Source of the DNA: an uncultured Bacillota bacterium
GTDB lineage: Bacteria; Bacillota_I; Bacilli_A; RF39; UBA660
Direction: 5' to 3'
Assembly: GCA_947168865.1 (NCBI GenBank)
Contig: CAMVNN010000007.1
Location: forward strand, 1 to 28,272
DNA length: 28,272 nucleotides
Each line of letters begins with the position of its first letter. The first letter of the stretch is position 1. Shown here one piece after another: positions 1 through 9,240 of this stretch. The notes beneath the pieces are model-generated. The model had not been told where the DNA came from. It saw only the letters and a program-made list of their open reading frames with translations, and made no database searches. Made by a program: the position numbers and the translations under genes.

Positions 1-69
1 GTTTTTGATTCCTTTGTCTGTAGTTTATTTGTGTGCTCTTCTTTTTTTTTCTTTTTTCATTTTCATCTA
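1..69. other. T-rich stretch, no recognisable feature
   Basis: This is pyrimidine-rich sequence to the left of the first parS copy. I see no gene, promoter or hairpin. A further parS copy would be expected near position 26 if the array's period continued, but that position does not match the motif, so the array appears to begin at 70. Confidence 0.5.
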
Positions 70-389
70 TATTTCACGTGGAACATTGCTTTTTTTATTC
101 AATTTTCATTTCTATGTTTCACGTGGAACATTGTTTCTTCATTCAATCTTTATTCTATTTTTCACGTAGAACATTGTTTTTTTATTTAATTTTTATTCTT
201 ATGTTTCACGTGGAACATTATTTCTTCATTCAATCTTTATTCTATGTTTCACGTGGAACATTGCTTTTTATTCAATTTCATTTCTATGTTTCACGTGGAA
301 CATTGTTCTTTTATTCAATCTTTATTCTTATGTTTCATGTGGAACATTGTTTCTTCATTCAATCTTTATTCTATGTTTCACGTGGAACA
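70..389. repeat. Tandem array of eight parS centromere sites
   Basis: Eight copies of the 16-mer TGTTTCACGTGGAACA start at 70, 115, 158, 202, 245, 287, 331 and 374. Five are exact (115, 202, 245, 287, 374). The copies at 70 (G2 to A) and 331 (C8 to T) have one change, and that at 158 has two. The 16-mer is the exact reverse complement of the well-known Bacillus subtilis parS form TGTTCCACGTGAAACA, the loading site of ParB/Spo0J. All copies face the same way. The period is 42-45 bp, close to four helical turns, and the linkers are related T/C-rich sequences. The ParB gene at 23247-24125 supplies the expected ligand. The ORF-like translation of this region, with a repeated FHVEH peptide, is a by-product of the repeat. 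Confidence 0.93.
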
Positions 390-404
390 TGGTATTTCCC
401 AACA

Positions 405-432
405 TAAAATTATTTCCCGGGAAATAATTTTA
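405..432. repeat. Perfect 28-bp palindrome centred on CCCGGG
   Basis: The two 14-base arms meet with no loop between 418 and 419, and the central core is TTTCCCGGGAAA. It lies between the last parS site and the 3' end of gyrA. It could act as a back-up hairpin for transcription leaving gyrA, or as a binding site for a dimeric protein. Neither strand has a long T tract right after it, so it is not a classic intrinsic terminator. Confidence 0.6.
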
Positions 433-436
433 ATAT

Positions 437-467
437 AAAAAGAACAAGTTATTCGCTAACTTGCTCT
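437..467 (-). terminator. Intrinsic terminator of gyrA, overlapping its stop codon
   Basis: On the minus strand an 11-bp stem (AGAGCAAGTTA pairing with TAACTTGTTCT, one G-U pair) with a 5-base loop is followed by a T run. The right arm contains the gyrA stop codon and the left arm encodes its last residues, so coding sequence and terminator share the same bases. Confidence 0.8.
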
Positions 468-2896
468 TCTAATGATTCTTCTTCATGTTCTAAAATTGCT
501 ATTGTGCTTACTTTTTGATCATCTTTTAAATTAATCAATCTTACACCTTGCGCAACTCGACCTGTTGTTGAAACTTGATTAAGTGCCATTCTAATAATAA
601 CACCACTATTTGTAACTAACATCAAATCTTCATCGCCATTTACAATTTTAAATGAAATAATATTTCCATTCTTTTCAGTAACATTAAGAGCCTTAACTCC
701 TTTGCTACCTCTATGTGTCATTCTATATTCTTCAGTTGAAGTTCTTTTACCATAACCATTCTCAGTTACTACTAAAATTTCTTGAGGTCCTTGTGCCACT
801 TCACAGGCAACACAAATACCTTCATCCATTTCAATACCCTTAACTCCAGCTGCATTTCTTCCCATGACTCTGATCTCGTTTTCGTTGAATCTGACCATTC
901 TGCCATTTGATGATGCAATCAAGACTTCATCATTTCCTGAAGTTTTCTTTACATCAATTAATGTATCATCTTCATTTAATGATATAGCTATCTTACCTGT
1001 CTTCCTGATGTTTTCAAATTCTTCAAGTTTAGTTCTCTTTACTAAACCTTTTTGCGTACAAAATACACAATATTCATTTTTCTCATCATTTGCAACTTTT
1101 AACATTGCCTTAATTTCTTCATCTTTATCAATCTGTAATAGATTTATTATTGGTAATCCTTTAGATTGTCTGCTGAATAATGGTATTTCATAACCTTTTA
1201 CTCGATAGACTTTTCCTTTACTTGTAAAGAACATTAAATAATCATGAGTTGTTATAGGAATTATATTTTCTACATAATCTTCTTCATTTGTAGTCATTCC
1301 CTTAATTCCAACGCCGCCACGATTTTGAGTGCGATATGTTTCACTCGTCATTCTCTTAATGTAACCATTGTGTGTTAGTGTAATTACTACATCTTCTACA
1401 GGTATTAAGGATTCATCTTCGATATAATCAATTGCTGTCATATCGATAGATGTTCTTCTTTCATCACCGTATTTTTCTTTAATTTCAAGCAATTCTTGTT
1501 TAATTATATTAAGAATCTTTTCTTCACTTGCAAGAATTTCTTTTAATTCAGCAATACGTGCTAATAATTCAGCTAATTCATTTTCAACTTTTTCACGTTC
1601 TAAACCAGTCAATCTTCTTAATTTCATTTCTAAGATTGCTTCTGCTTGAGCTTCAGAAAGTCCAAAATTATTCATTAAGCCTTCTTTTGCTTCAACATCA
1701 GTTTTAGCTGCACGAATTAATTTAATTACTTCATCTAAGTGATCTAATGCAATTTTTAAACCTTCTAAGATATGTACACGTTTTTCAGCTTTATCTAAAT
1801 CAAATTTACATCTTCTAATAATGATTTCTTTTTGAAAATCAATATATTTAGAAATAATTTCTTTTAGACCTAATGTTTTTGGAACTCCTTGATCTAACAT
1901 TAAGAATATGATGCCATAATTTATTTGAAATTGTGTATGTTTATACAAGTTATTTAATACTACTTGAGCATTAGCATCTTTCTTTAATGTTATGGTTATT
2001 TTTATTCCATTTTTTAAATCAGTATGATAATCAGATATACCATCAATTATCTTATTATGAACAAGTTCTGCTACTTTGTTTTTTAACTCAGATGTATTAA
2101 CTCCATATGGAACTTCATCAATAACAATTTGATGTTTTCCATCTTTTTCTTCAATTACAGCCCTACTTCGAATTGTAATTGATCCTCTACCTGTTTCATA
2201 AGCATTGCGAATTCCTGAGTTTCCAAGAATTATTCCGCCTGTTGGAAAGTCTGGTCCTTTAATATGTTGCATAAGTCCAAGTGTATCAATATCTGGATTA
2301 TCGATATATGCAATACATCCATCAACTACTTCACCCAAGTTATGCGGTGGAATATTAGTTGCCATACCAACGGCAATTCCCATTGTTCCATTTACTAAAA
2401 TATTTGGAAATCTTGATGGTAATATCTCAGGTTCTTTTTCAGATTCATCAAAGTTAGGTATAAAATTAACTGTATTTTTGTTAATATCTCTTAATAATTC
2501 AAGTGATATTTTTGATAGTCTTGATTCGGTATAACGCATTGCTGCGGCACCATAACCTTCAATATTACCAAAATTACCATGGCCATCAACTAGCATATTA
2601 CGGTAGCTAAAATCTTGAGCCATTCTTACCATTGCTTCATATATTGAAGAGTCGCCATGTGGGTGATATTTACCCATAACATCTCCGACTATACGAGCCG
2701 ATTTTTTATGAGGTTTATCAGGAGTATATCCTGATTCATACATTGACCATAATATTCTTCTGTGAACTGGTTTTAAACCATCTCTTAAATCTGGAAGCGC
2801 ACGAGCAACAATTACACTCATTGAATATTCTAAGAAAGATGTTTCAATTTCGCTTACTATATTGTTTTCCTCTAGCCTATCTCTACTGTGATCCAT
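449..2896 (-). CDS. gyrA: DNA gyrase subunit A
   Basis: This is the breakage-and-rejoining subunit of DNA gyrase, which with GyrB introduces negative supercoils ahead of replication and transcription. At 815 aa it has the usual length. The N-terminal winged-helix/tower region carries the quinolone-determining stretch [20 protein letters not shown] (around residues 75-94, Ser83/Ser84 and Glu87 present) and the catalytic Tyr122 in AAMRYTE. A long coiled coil lies around residues 430-480, followed by the beta-pinwheel DNA-wrapping domain from about residue 500. The GyrA-box position reads QNRGGVG (524-530) instead of the usual Q(K/R)RGG(K/R)G. The start ATG has a strong GGAGGTG site overlapping the end of gyrB 10 nt upstream, so the two are translated from one message. 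A ParC identity is unlikely because it directly follows gyrB in the oriC block. Confidence 0.97.
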   Translation of the reverse strand: MDHSRDRLEENNIVSEIETSFLEYSMSVIVARALPDLRDGLKPVHRRILWSMYESGYTPDKPHKKSARIVGDVMGKYHPHGDSSIYEAMVRMAQDFSYRNMLVDGHGNFGNIEGYGAAAMRYTESRLSKISLELLRDINKNTVNFIPNFDESEKEPEILPSRFPNILVNGTMGIAVGMATNIPPHNLGEVVDGCIAYIDNPDIDTLGLMQHIKGPDFPTGGIILGNSGIRNAYETGRGSITIRSRAVIEEKDGKHQIVIDEVPYGVNTSELKNKVAELVHNKIIDGISDYHTDLKNGIKITITLKKDANAQVVLNNLYKHTQFQINYGIIFLMLDQGVPKTLGLKEIISKYIDFQKEIIIRRCKFDLDKAEKRVHILEGLKIALDHLDEVIKLIRAAKTDVEAKEGLMNNFGLSEAQAEAILEMKLRRLTGLEREKVENELAELLARIAELKEILASEEKILNIIKQELLEIKEKYGDERRTSIDMTAIDYIEDESLIPVEDVVITLTHNGYIKRMTSETYRTQNRGGVGIKGMTTNEEDYVENIIPITTHDYLMFFTSKGKVYRVKGYEIPLFSRQSKGLPIINLLQIDKDEEIKAMLKVANDEKNEYCVFCTQKGLVKRTKLEEFENIRKTGKIAISLNEDDTLIDVKKTSGNDEVLIASSNGRMVRFNENEIRVMGRNAAGVKGIEMDEGICVACEVAQGPQEILVVTENGYGKRTSTEEYRMTHRGSKGVKALNVTEKNGNIISFKIVNGDEDLMLVTNSGVIIRMALNQVSTTGRVAQGVRLINLKDDQKVSTIAILEHEEESLEEQVSE

Positions 2897-2906
2897 GCTT
2901 CACCTC

Positions 2907-4829
2907 CTATATATCTAAATTCTGTACATATACAGCATTTTCTTCTATAAATTGTCTTCTTGGTTCTACTTCTTCACCCATTAATCTTGAGAATGCTGCA
3001 TCTGCTTCAATTACGTCATTAACAGTTATTTTTCTTAAAATTCTCTTTTCTATATCCATTGTTGTCTCATTTAGTTCCTCAGCATCCATTTCGCCAAGAC
3101 CTTTCATACGAGCGATATCGTATTTAACATTTTCTTTTAAAGATGCTAGATATTCGTCTCTTTCTTCTTCATTTAAAACATATTTTATTGTATTTCCATG
3201 TTTAATACAGAAAAGAGGTGGCTGAGCAGCATATACATGCCCCGCTTCAACTATTGGTCTAAAGAAACGATAGAATAGTGTCAATAATAATACTCTTATA
3301 TGTGAACCATCAACATCGGCATCGGTCATAATTATGATTTTGTCGTATCTTAATTTGCTTAAATCAAATTCTTGACCTATTCCTGTACCAAATGCAGTTA
3401 TAATTGTTCTTATTTCTTCGTTTGTTAAAGCTCGATCTAGTCTTGCCTTTTCGACGTTCAAAATTTTACCACGAAGTGGCAAAATGGCTTGAGTCATTGA
3501 ATTTCTTCCTTTTATTGCAGATCCTCCGGCTGAATCTCCCTCGACTAGGAATATTTCACATACTGATGGATCTTTTTCCTTACAATCAACTAACTTTCCA
3601 CCAAAATTAACAACATCTAAGTCACTTTTTCTTCTTGTTAATTCACGAGCTTTTTTAGCTGCAATTCTGGCACGTGATGCTGTCATTGCTTTTTCAACTA
3701 TAATTCTTGCTTCTTCTGGATTTTCAAGTAAAAATCTTTCAAATCCTTCCGAGAAAACACTATCTGCAAGTTTTCTTACTTCTGAATTACCTAATCTTCC
3801 TTTTGTTTGACCTTCAAATTGTGGATTAGGATGCTTACAAGAAATAATCATTGTTAAACCTTCTTTAACATCATCACCAGTTAAAGAATCGTCATTATTT
3901 TTAAGCATATTTGTTTTCTTAGCATAATTATTGATTATTCTTGTTAAAGCTCTTCTAACACCTTCTTCATGAGTACCACCATCATGAGTGTTAATATTAT
4001 TAACAAATGAATAAATGCTTTCATTATATCCAGAGTTATATTGCATTGCTACTTCAAACATAACTCCATCTTCTTCACCTTCTAAGTGAATAATATCATC
4101 ATGAATTGGAGTTTTATTTTTATTTAAATAGCGAACATATTCACTAATACCACCTTCATACATGAATGTTTCTCCAGTAGTATCTTCTTCGTTACGATCA
4201 TCTCTTAAAGTTAAAGATAGTCCTTTATTTAAGAATGCAAGTTCTCTCGTTCTTACTCTTAATGTCTCATAATCAAATATATCAGTATCAAAGATTGTTG
4301 CATCTGGTTTAAATGTTACAGTTGTACCTGTTCTATTTTCTTCACAGTCCCCTATTACTTTCAAACTTTGAACAGTTTTTCCACCATTTTCAAATTTAGT
4401 TTCATAGATTTTACCATCTTTATATACAGTAACTGTGACTGCACTTGATAAGGCATTTACAACTGATGCACCTACTCCATGAAGTCCTCCGGATACTTTA
4501 TATCCTCCACCACCAAATTTGCCACCAGCATGTAATACTGTATAAACTGTTTCAACTGTTGATATTCCAGTTTTTGCATGTATTCCAACAGGAATTCCAC
4601 GTCCATTATCTTTAACTGTTACTGAATTATCTTTATTTATAATAATTTCAATATGATTACAATAACCAGCTAAAGCTTCATCGATTGAGTTATCAACAAT
4701 TTCCCATACCAAGTGATGTAAACCTTTAACATCAGTTGTTCCAATATACATACCTGGACGCTTTCTTACAGCTTCTAATCCTTCTAATACCTGAATATCC
4801 GAGGCATCATAATGTTCTCTTTCTTCCAT
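2907..4829 (-). CDS. gyrB: DNA gyrase subunit B
   Basis: This is the ATPase subunit of DNA gyrase. The 640-aa protein begins with the GHKL ATPase domain: the N-box in [13 protein letters not shown] and the [19 protein letters not shown] lid region. The transducer domain follows, then the TOPRIM domain with EGDSAGGSA (Glu near 430) and DADVDGSHI (from about 503), which bind the catalytic metal. The C-terminal motif [11 protein letters not shown] is typical of GyrB. It sits 1 nt from the end of recF and 10 nt before gyrA in one minus-strand operon. The ATG is preceded by a GGAGGG ribosome site inside the 3' end of recF, suggesting coupled translation. Confidence 0.98.
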   Translation of the reverse strand: MEEREHYDASDIQVLEGLEAVRKRPGMYIGTTDVKGLHHLVWEIVDNSIDEALAGYCNHIEIIINKDNSVTVKDNGRGIPVGIHAKTGISTVETVYTVLHAGGKFGGGGYKVSGGLHGVGASVVNALSSAVTVTVYKDGKIYETKFENGGKTVQSLKVIGDCEENRTGTTVTFKPDATIFDTDIFDYETLRVRTRELAFLNKGLSLTLRDDRNEEDTTGETFMYEGGISEYVRYLNKNKTPIHDDIIHLEGEEDGVMFEVAMQYNSGYNESIYSFVNNINTHDGGTHEEGVRRALTRIINNYAKKTNMLKNNDDSLTGDDVKEGLTMIISCKHPNPQFEGQTKGRLGNSEVRKLADSVFSEGFERFLLENPEEARIIVEKAMTASRARIAAKKARELTRRKSDLDVVNFGGKLVDCKEKDPSVCEIFLVEGDSAGGSAIKGRNSMTQAILPLRGKILNVEKARLDRALTNEEIRTIITAFGTGIGQEFDLSKLRYDKIIIMTDADVDGSHIRVLLLTLFYRFFRPIVEAGHVYAAQPPLFCIKHGNTIKYVLNEEERDEYLASLKENVKYDIARMKGLGEMDAEELNETTMDIEKRILRKITVNDVIEADAAFSRLMGEEVEPRRQFIEENAVYVQNLDI

Positions 4830-4830
4830 A

Positions 4831-5925
4831 TTACCCTCCTATAATATCTCCATTTTCAATTTTTATTATCTTAGCTTCTGTTATCAATTTTTTAGAAATT
4901 TTAGCAAGATCTGTTGTTGTTAAAATTACTTGATAATCAGAAGTAATATATTTGATTAAGTTATTTTTTCTAATTCCATCTAGTTCACTAAAAACATCAT
5001 CAAGCAAAAAAATTGGAATTACATTTTTATATTTTTTAACAATTTCGGCTTCTGAGAACTTTAAAGCAATTACTGCTCCCCTTTGTTGTCCTTGAGAACC
5101 ATATTCTTTTAGATTTGTTTCATTTATCACGAACATAAAATCATCTTTCTGAGGTCCTTCAATTGTTAATCCCGTATATTGTTCTTTATAATAATTCTTT
5201 TTCATTTCTGAAATTAGTGCTTCTTTTATAGTTGATTTATCTTCTAATTTTTCATAAAAACTTTTGTATTCTATATATAAACCATCTAAATTCATTATAT
5301 TTTTATAAATATCAGCTATAAATTCATTTATTCTATTTATATACTTCGATCTCATTTGATAAATAATTGTTGCTTTTTCAACATAATATTTATCTAAAGT
5401 ATCTAAGTAATCTTTATCATTTCTTTTTGATTTTAAAAATTCATTTCGCATTTTTAGTAATCTATTAAAATCATTCAAAATATTATAATAATTACTGTTT
5501 ATTTGTGAAATTGCGTCATTTAAAAAATCACGTCTTATGTTAGGTGATCCTTTTAAAATGTCTAAATTAGTTGGTTCAAATAGAATAACATTGATTAATT
5601 CTAAATATTCAGCTCTTTTTAACATCTCAGTTTGATTAAAAAAAACATGTTTAGTATCTAAATTTTGCTCTATTTTAACCTCATCTAATAAATTTTCCCT
5701 TTTTATCTTTGACTTAATTTTAAAAATTTTTTTATTGTTCTTAATTAATACATTATCATCACTTATTCGATGTGACTTCAAATAAGCAATATAATAAAGG
5801 CTTTCTAATATATTAGTCTTCCCTTGCCCATTTTTACCGACAATAATGTTGATATGTGGATCTAATTTTAAATTTAAATTGTCGTAATTGCGAAAATTTT
5901 GCAACTCCAGAGATTTAAAAAACAT
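4831..5925 (-). CDS. recF: DNA replication and repair protein RecF
   Basis: RecF is an SMC-like ATPase that helps load RecA at single-strand gaps and stalled forks with RecO and RecR. The 364-aa length is normal. The Walker A motif GKNGQGKTN is near residue 34, an ABC-type signature lies in [18 protein letters not shown], and the Walker B/D-loop is [10 protein letters not shown] near the C terminus. It is the first gene of the recF-gyrB-gyrA operon, with an extended -10 promoter at 6001-6029. The AGAGGA ribosome site precedes the ATG. In many Firmicutes recF follows dnaN and yaaA; here a comK-like gene and a terminator lie between dnaN and recF. Confidence 0.97.
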   Translation of the reverse strand: MFFKSLELQNFRNYDNLNLKLDPHINIIVGKNGQGKTNILESLYYIAYLKSHRISDDNVLIKNNKKIFKIKSKIKRENLLDEVKIEQNLDTKHVFFNQTEMLKRAEYLELINVILFEPTNLDILKGSPNIRRDFLNDAISQINSNYYNILNDFNRLLKMRNEFLKSKRNDKDYLDTLDKYYVEKATIIYQMRSKYINRINEFIADIYKNIMNLDGLYIEYKSFYEKLEDKSTIKEALISEMKKNYYKEQYTGLTIEGPQKDDFMFVINETNLKEYGSQGQQRGAVIALKFSEAEIVKKYKNVIPIFLLDDVFSELDGIRKNNLIKYITSDYQVILTTTDLAKISKKLITEAKIIKIENGDIIGG

Positions 5926-6000
5926 AATTTTCCTCTTTTCATGCTTTTTAGGGCTCTAGAAGCAATTTTTATTTTTTCTAGTACTCCACTACACAATATA

Positions 6001-6029
6001 ATTATAGCACAAATAAGCGGCAAAAAAAA
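6001..6029 (-). promoter_or_regulatory. Promoter for the recF-gyrB-gyrA operon
   Basis: On the minus strand an extended -10 element TGCTATAAT ends at 6001. The -35 region, 17 bp upstream, is only a T run and overlaps the comK terminator T tract. The same 9-mer TGCTATAAT occurs upstream of mnmE and rpsF, supporting its use as a sigma-A extended -10. Confidence 0.6.
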
Positions 6030-6047
6030 CAAAATTTTGCATTTTGT
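6022..6047 (-). terminator. AT-rich intrinsic terminator after the comK-like gene
   Basis: On the minus strand ACAAAAT pairs with ATTTTGT across a GCAAA loop, followed by a run of eight T. The 7-bp stem has only one G-C pair, so termination may be partial. It begins about 7 nt after the stop codon at 6055. Confidence 0.5.
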
Positions 6048-6054
6048 TCTTTTT

Positions 6055-6501
6055 TTATGCTAATTTTCTACTTAATAATGTTGAATTTAAGTATGATGAT
6101 CTTAGTATCTGATTTTGAATTATTTTATATGATAAATCAATACTTAATTTTGTACCATTTTTAAATATAATAATTGATGATTTTTCGTTTTTAATACACT
6201 TTTCAACATCTTTAAACGATATCCAAGAACAAGCTTCTAGTCTTGGTGATATTGTTGGAAAAAAAATCATTGGAATTGTTTCTTCTAAAATAATTGGTGC
6301 TTTATAATTTATCCCAATCATACTTTTTGTTCCTTCCATTCTACCACTATAAGTACTGCCAAAGTATCGACAACCATCATCTATTATCTTCATAGAACTT
6401 AAATTTACTATAAAATCATCGTCCTTTTCAATGATTCTAGTTTCATTTGCATTAATAGGTATAATTGCTAATGTTTCAGAATTTACTTCATAATTATCCA
6501 T
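6055..6501 (-). CDS. comK: ComK-family competence transcription factor
   Basis: ComK is the master activator of DNA-uptake genes in Bacillus and relatives; it binds paired A/T boxes in the minor groove. The 148-aa product aligns by eye with ComK along its length: YEVN..T.AI.P near the start, IIEKD, CRYFGSTYSGR (around 44-54), a block equivalent to the KPPI segment (YKAPI), FFPT.S.R...CSWIS, and NQILR..YL near the end. B. subtilis ComK is about 192 aa, so this copy lacks most of the C-terminal tail. The start ATG has a strong GGAGGTG site. It stands alone: the dnaN terminator lies upstream and its own terminator downstream. I found no clear AAAA-N5-TTTT ComK box in its leader. Family assignment is fairly sure; activity is inferred. 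Confidence 0.85.
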   Translation of the reverse strand: MDNYEVNSETLAIIPINANETRIIEKDDDFIVNLSSMKIIDDGCRYFGSTYSGRMEGTKSMIGINYKAPIILEETIPMIFFPTISPRLEACSWISFKDVEKCIKNEKSSIIIFKNGTKLSIDLSYKIIQNQILRSSYLNSTLLSRKLA

Positions 6502-6599
6502 TTTTTCACCTCCTCAAAAATATTATTCCTTTTTTTTCTTTCGTTTCCTTTAAAATGATACACATTTTTTTATTTTTTTAACATTTTTTGACTGAAATG

Positions 6600-6627
6600 T
6601 AAAAAAAAACGCTCGAAAGCGTTTTTT
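6600..6627 (-). terminator. Intrinsic terminator of dnaN
   Basis: On the minus strand AACGCT pairs with AGCGTT across a TTCG tetraloop, flanked by A and T runs that lengthen the stem, and is followed by a long T tract. It sits about 14 nt past the dnaN stop codon and separates dnaN from the comK-like gene. Confidence 0.85.
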
Positions 6628-6640
6628 ATATGTCTGAAAT

Positions 6641-7759
6641 CTAGTAAATTTTGATTGGAACAATCAATTGGGTTAAATTATCATCTTCTGGATTTCTCAT
6701 TATTATCGGTTGAACTTCACTATTAAATGATAATGTAATATTTTCAGAATTAAAAGTTCTTATTGCATCTAACATATATTTAGAGCTAAATGCAATCACA
6801 AACTCTTTATCAATTTCATTTAATATGTGAATTTGTTCTTTAACATTTCCTATCTCAGGAATATTAGAAGAAATTACTCCAATATTATCTTTTATTTCTA
6901 GTTTAATTGTGTTTTTTTCAGCTTCGCTTGTAAGTAATGATGCACGATCAATCGCATCATATAATTCATCCAATGAAACTTTAATTGCAAGTGCAAATTC
7001 ATTTGGAATCCATTGAGCTACATTAGGAAAAACTCCATTTATTAAACTAGACATCATTAAAATATTGTTAAACTTAAATATTACTTTATTTTCATAAATA
7101 TGTAATTCAATATTATCTTCTTCTGAATTTAACATTTTGATAAGCTCATTTATATTTCGAACTGGAATTACTATATCTATATTTTTACTTGCATTATCTA
7201 ATTTTATTTTTTTCTGAGCAACTCTGTATGAATCTGTTGCGGTTGCTGTTAATATTTCCTCTTCTATCTTTAGATTAATACCAGTAAGAACAGGACGATT
7301 TTCTTGTAATGATGCAGCAAAAGCTGTTTGATTTATTATATTCTTAAATGTCTTTTGCTCTAATATTATTGGATTATCACTTAAACTTAAATCAATGTTA
7401 GGAAAATCACTTACGAGATTACAATTTAACTTGAAAGAACTATTTTCTGTTGAAATGTCTATAACATCTGAATTAAGTTCTTCTAAATTAATAATACAAT
7501 TTGGTAATTTTCTAACAATTTCATAAATATATCTACCAGATACAACAATTTCACCTAATTCATCAATTGATTCTATATCACTACTAGGAATAAATGATTT
7601 TATGGCTATATCGTTATCAGTACTTAATAGATAAAGTCCTTCATTAGTTAATTCAAATTTTATACAATTTAAAATAGGAATTAAATTTTTTGATGATACC
7701 CCTCTTATTACATAATTTAGATTTTCAAATAATTTCTTTTGTTCAATTCTTAATTTCAT
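6641..7759 (-). CDS. dnaN: DNA polymerase III beta subunit (sliding clamp)
   Basis: This is the ring-shaped processivity clamp that tethers DNA polymerase III and many repair proteins to DNA. The 372-aa protein has the three-domain clamp fold. The N-terminal part reads MKLRIEQKKLFENLNYV; the middle includes the usual FNSE- and SDFPNI-like segments; the C terminus ends in a short hydrophobic strand (VPIKIY), matching the clamp's closing beta strand. It lies downstream of dnaA in the same direction, as in almost all Firmicutes, and is preceded by an AGGAGGG ribosome site. A hairpin terminator follows it, so unlike the usual dnaN-yaaA-recF run it is cut off from recF. Confidence 0.96.
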   Translation of the reverse strand: MKLRIEQKKLFENLNYVIRGVSSKNLIPILNCIKFELTNEGLYLLSTDNDIAIKSFIPSSDIESIDELGEIVVSGRYIYEIVRKLPNCIINLEELNSDVIDISTENSSFKLNCNLVSDFPNIDLSLSDNPIILEQKTFKNIINQTAFAASLQENRPVLTGINLKIEEEILTATATDSYRVAQKKIKLDNASKNIDIVIPVRNINELIKMLNSEEDNIELHIYENKVIFKFNNILMMSSLINGVFPNVAQWIPNEFALAIKVSLDELYDAIDRASLLTSEAEKNTIKLEIKDNIGVISSNIPEIGNVKEQIHILNEIDKEFVIAFSSKYMLDAIRTFNSENITLSFNSEVQPIIMRNPEDDNLTQLIVPIKIY

Positions 7760-7771
7760 AAATAACCCTCC

Positions 7772-7878
7772 TTTATTATTTATATAATATATATATTAAT
7801 ATTATTAATGTGGAAATATGTGTATAACTTACATTTACTTTTATTTAGCTTCATTTTTCCAGAATAAATTTTACACAT
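7772..7878. other. oriC part 2: AT-rich unwinding element and DnaA boxes (dnaA-dnaN gap)
   Basis: Positions 7772-7809 contain 38 consecutive A/T bases, a good DNA-unwinding element. Next to it is an exact DnaA box TTATACACA on the minus strand (7819-7827), with a degenerate box (7809-7817, two changes) between it and the A/T tract and another at 7869-7877 (TTTTACACA, one change). Reading the minus strand from the boxes into the A/T tract gives TAATAATATTAATAT, which could serve as AT-type DnaA-trio elements. This placement matches the unwinding site of B. subtilis. The trio reading is tentative. Confidence 0.75.
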
Positions 7879-9216
7879 TTATTTCAAATTATTCACAATA
7901 GAACTAATTTCAAGTTCTAATTTCGAATCATCTTTTAATGCTTGCTCAATTTTCGAAACTGAATGCATAACTGTTGTATGATCTTTACCACCAAATTCAG
8001 TTCCTATTTTCATAAGTGGCTCGTTTAATACATTTCTACATATATACATAGCAATTTGCCTAGGAACAGTGATATTGGCATTTCTTTTCTTTCCTTTTAT
8101 ATCTTCAATTGTTAAATTATATCTTTCAGCGACAACTTTTTGAACTTGTTCAATCTTATTTCTACTAATAACTGATTTTCCTAAGAAATCTCTAAGTGCT
8201 TCAACTGCTAAATCTAGTGTTATATCAGAGCCACTCATAATAGTTGCATATGCAAGAACTCGTGATATCGCTCCTTCGAGAGTTCGAATATCAGTTGTAC
8301 AAACAGTTGCAATATATTGTTTGACATCATTGGGAAAATTTTTTATTTGTTGCGCTTCTAATTTTCTTTCAATTATATTTAAACGAAGTCCCATATCTGG
8401 GGGTTTTATATCAATTGTCATTCCCCATTTAAATCTTGTTTTTAATCTTTCTTCCAATCTTTGAAAATCTTCTGGGGATCTATCTGATGCAATAACAATT
8501 TGTTTATTTTGATTATGAAGTTCATTAAATGTTGAAAAGAATTCTTGCTGTGTCCCCTTAGCTGTTTCTAAAGACTGAATATCATCAATTAATAAAACAT
8601 CAATATCACGATATTTCTTTTTAAAATCATCAACTGCGTCAAAATTATTTTCATCTTTATTTTTTCTATATAACTCTAAGAAGTCATTCACAAATTTATC
8701 TGCAGGAACATATAATACTTTTTTCTTGCTAGTGTTATGAACATAATTTCCAATTGCATGCATTAGATGTGTCTTTCCTAATCCACTATTACTATAAAGA
8801 AAGAGTGGATTGTACACAAAGCCTGGTTTTTCAGCAACAGCCAAAGCCATAGCTTGAGCAAATTTATTGCTTTCCCCTACTATAAATGTTTCAAAAGTGT
8901 AATTCGGATTTAAATTTGTTTTGAAATCTTCTTCAATATTAGATTTATCAATTTCAATATTATTATCTAATTCATCTTTTAAACGATATTCAATTTGAAA
9001 ATTTGTTCCTGTAATATCGGTGAAAATTTCTTCTATCATATCATTATAGCTATCTTTTAAATGTTTTTTATGAATTTCTAGTGGTACTTGAACTATAGCT
9101 TTATCATCTTTTAAGGATACCAATTTTGTATCTCTAAACCATGTATTATAAGAAACCGGTGCAACAGCCTTTTCTATTCTATTTAGCAGAGTTTCCCAAA
9201 TTGTATTTAAATCCAC
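7879..9216 (-). CDS. dnaA: Chromosomal replication initiator protein DnaA
   Basis: DnaA is the AAA+ ATPase that binds DnaA boxes at oriC and melts the origin. Domain I starts at DLNTIWETLL; domain III has Walker A GLGKTHLMHAIG, Walker B VLLIDDIQSL and sensor motifs around RLKTRFKWG; domain IV has the DnaA signature GGKDHTTVMHSV near the C terminus. I place the start at the GTG at 9216 (445 aa) because it has an AAGGTG ribosome site 5 nt upstream and gives the usual family N terminus. An in-frame GTG at 9240 would add eight residues but has no visible ribosome site. DnaA boxes flank the gene on both sides, allowing autoregulation. Confidence 0.97.
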   Translation of the reverse strand: MDLNTIWETLLNRIEKAVAPVSYNTWFRDTKLVSLKDDKAIVQVPLEIHKKHLKDSYNDMIEEIFTDITGTNFQIEYRLKDELDNNIEIDKSNIEEDFKTNLNPNYTFETFIVGESNKFAQAMALAVAEKPGFVYNPLFLYSNSGLGKTHLMHAIGNYVHNTSKKKVLYVPADKFVNDFLELYRKNKDENNFDAVDDFKKKYRDIDVLLIDDIQSLETAKGTQQEFFSTFNELHNQNKQIVIASDRSPEDFQRLEERLKTRFKWGMTIDIKPPDMGLRLNIIERKLEAQQIKNFPNDVKQYIATVCTTDIRTLEGAISRVLAYATIMSGSDITLDLAVEALRDFLGKSVISRNKIEQVQKVVAERYNLTIEDIKGKKRNANITVPRQIAMYICRNVLNEPLMKIGTEFGGKDHTTVMHSVSKIEQALKDDSKLELEISSIVNNLK

Positions 9217-9240
9217 ACTATCACCTTCTTCATTAAACAC

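Noticed and set aside
70..389. CRISPR array
   Set aside because: The repeat unit is only 16 bp, the gaps between copies are similar to one another rather than unique, and no cas gene is in view.
33..438. Open reading frames of 124 and 64 aa with repeated FHVEH peptides
   Set aside because: They are translations of the parS array; the repeats match the DNA centromere motif, there is no ribosome site, and coding in two overlapping frames of the same repeat is implausible.
864..3225. Plus-strand open frames of 109-160 aa across gyrA and gyrB
   Set aside because: They are antisense shadows of strongly conserved gyrase genes and have no ribosome sites or family features.
3671..3676. Another parS site inside gyrB
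   Set aside because: Only the CACGTG core is present; the flanking bases do not match the parS arms.
6502..6640. ComK autoregulation box upstream of comK
   Set aside because: I looked for AAAA-N5-TTTT pairs; the A/T-rich leader has only near-misses with wrong spacing.
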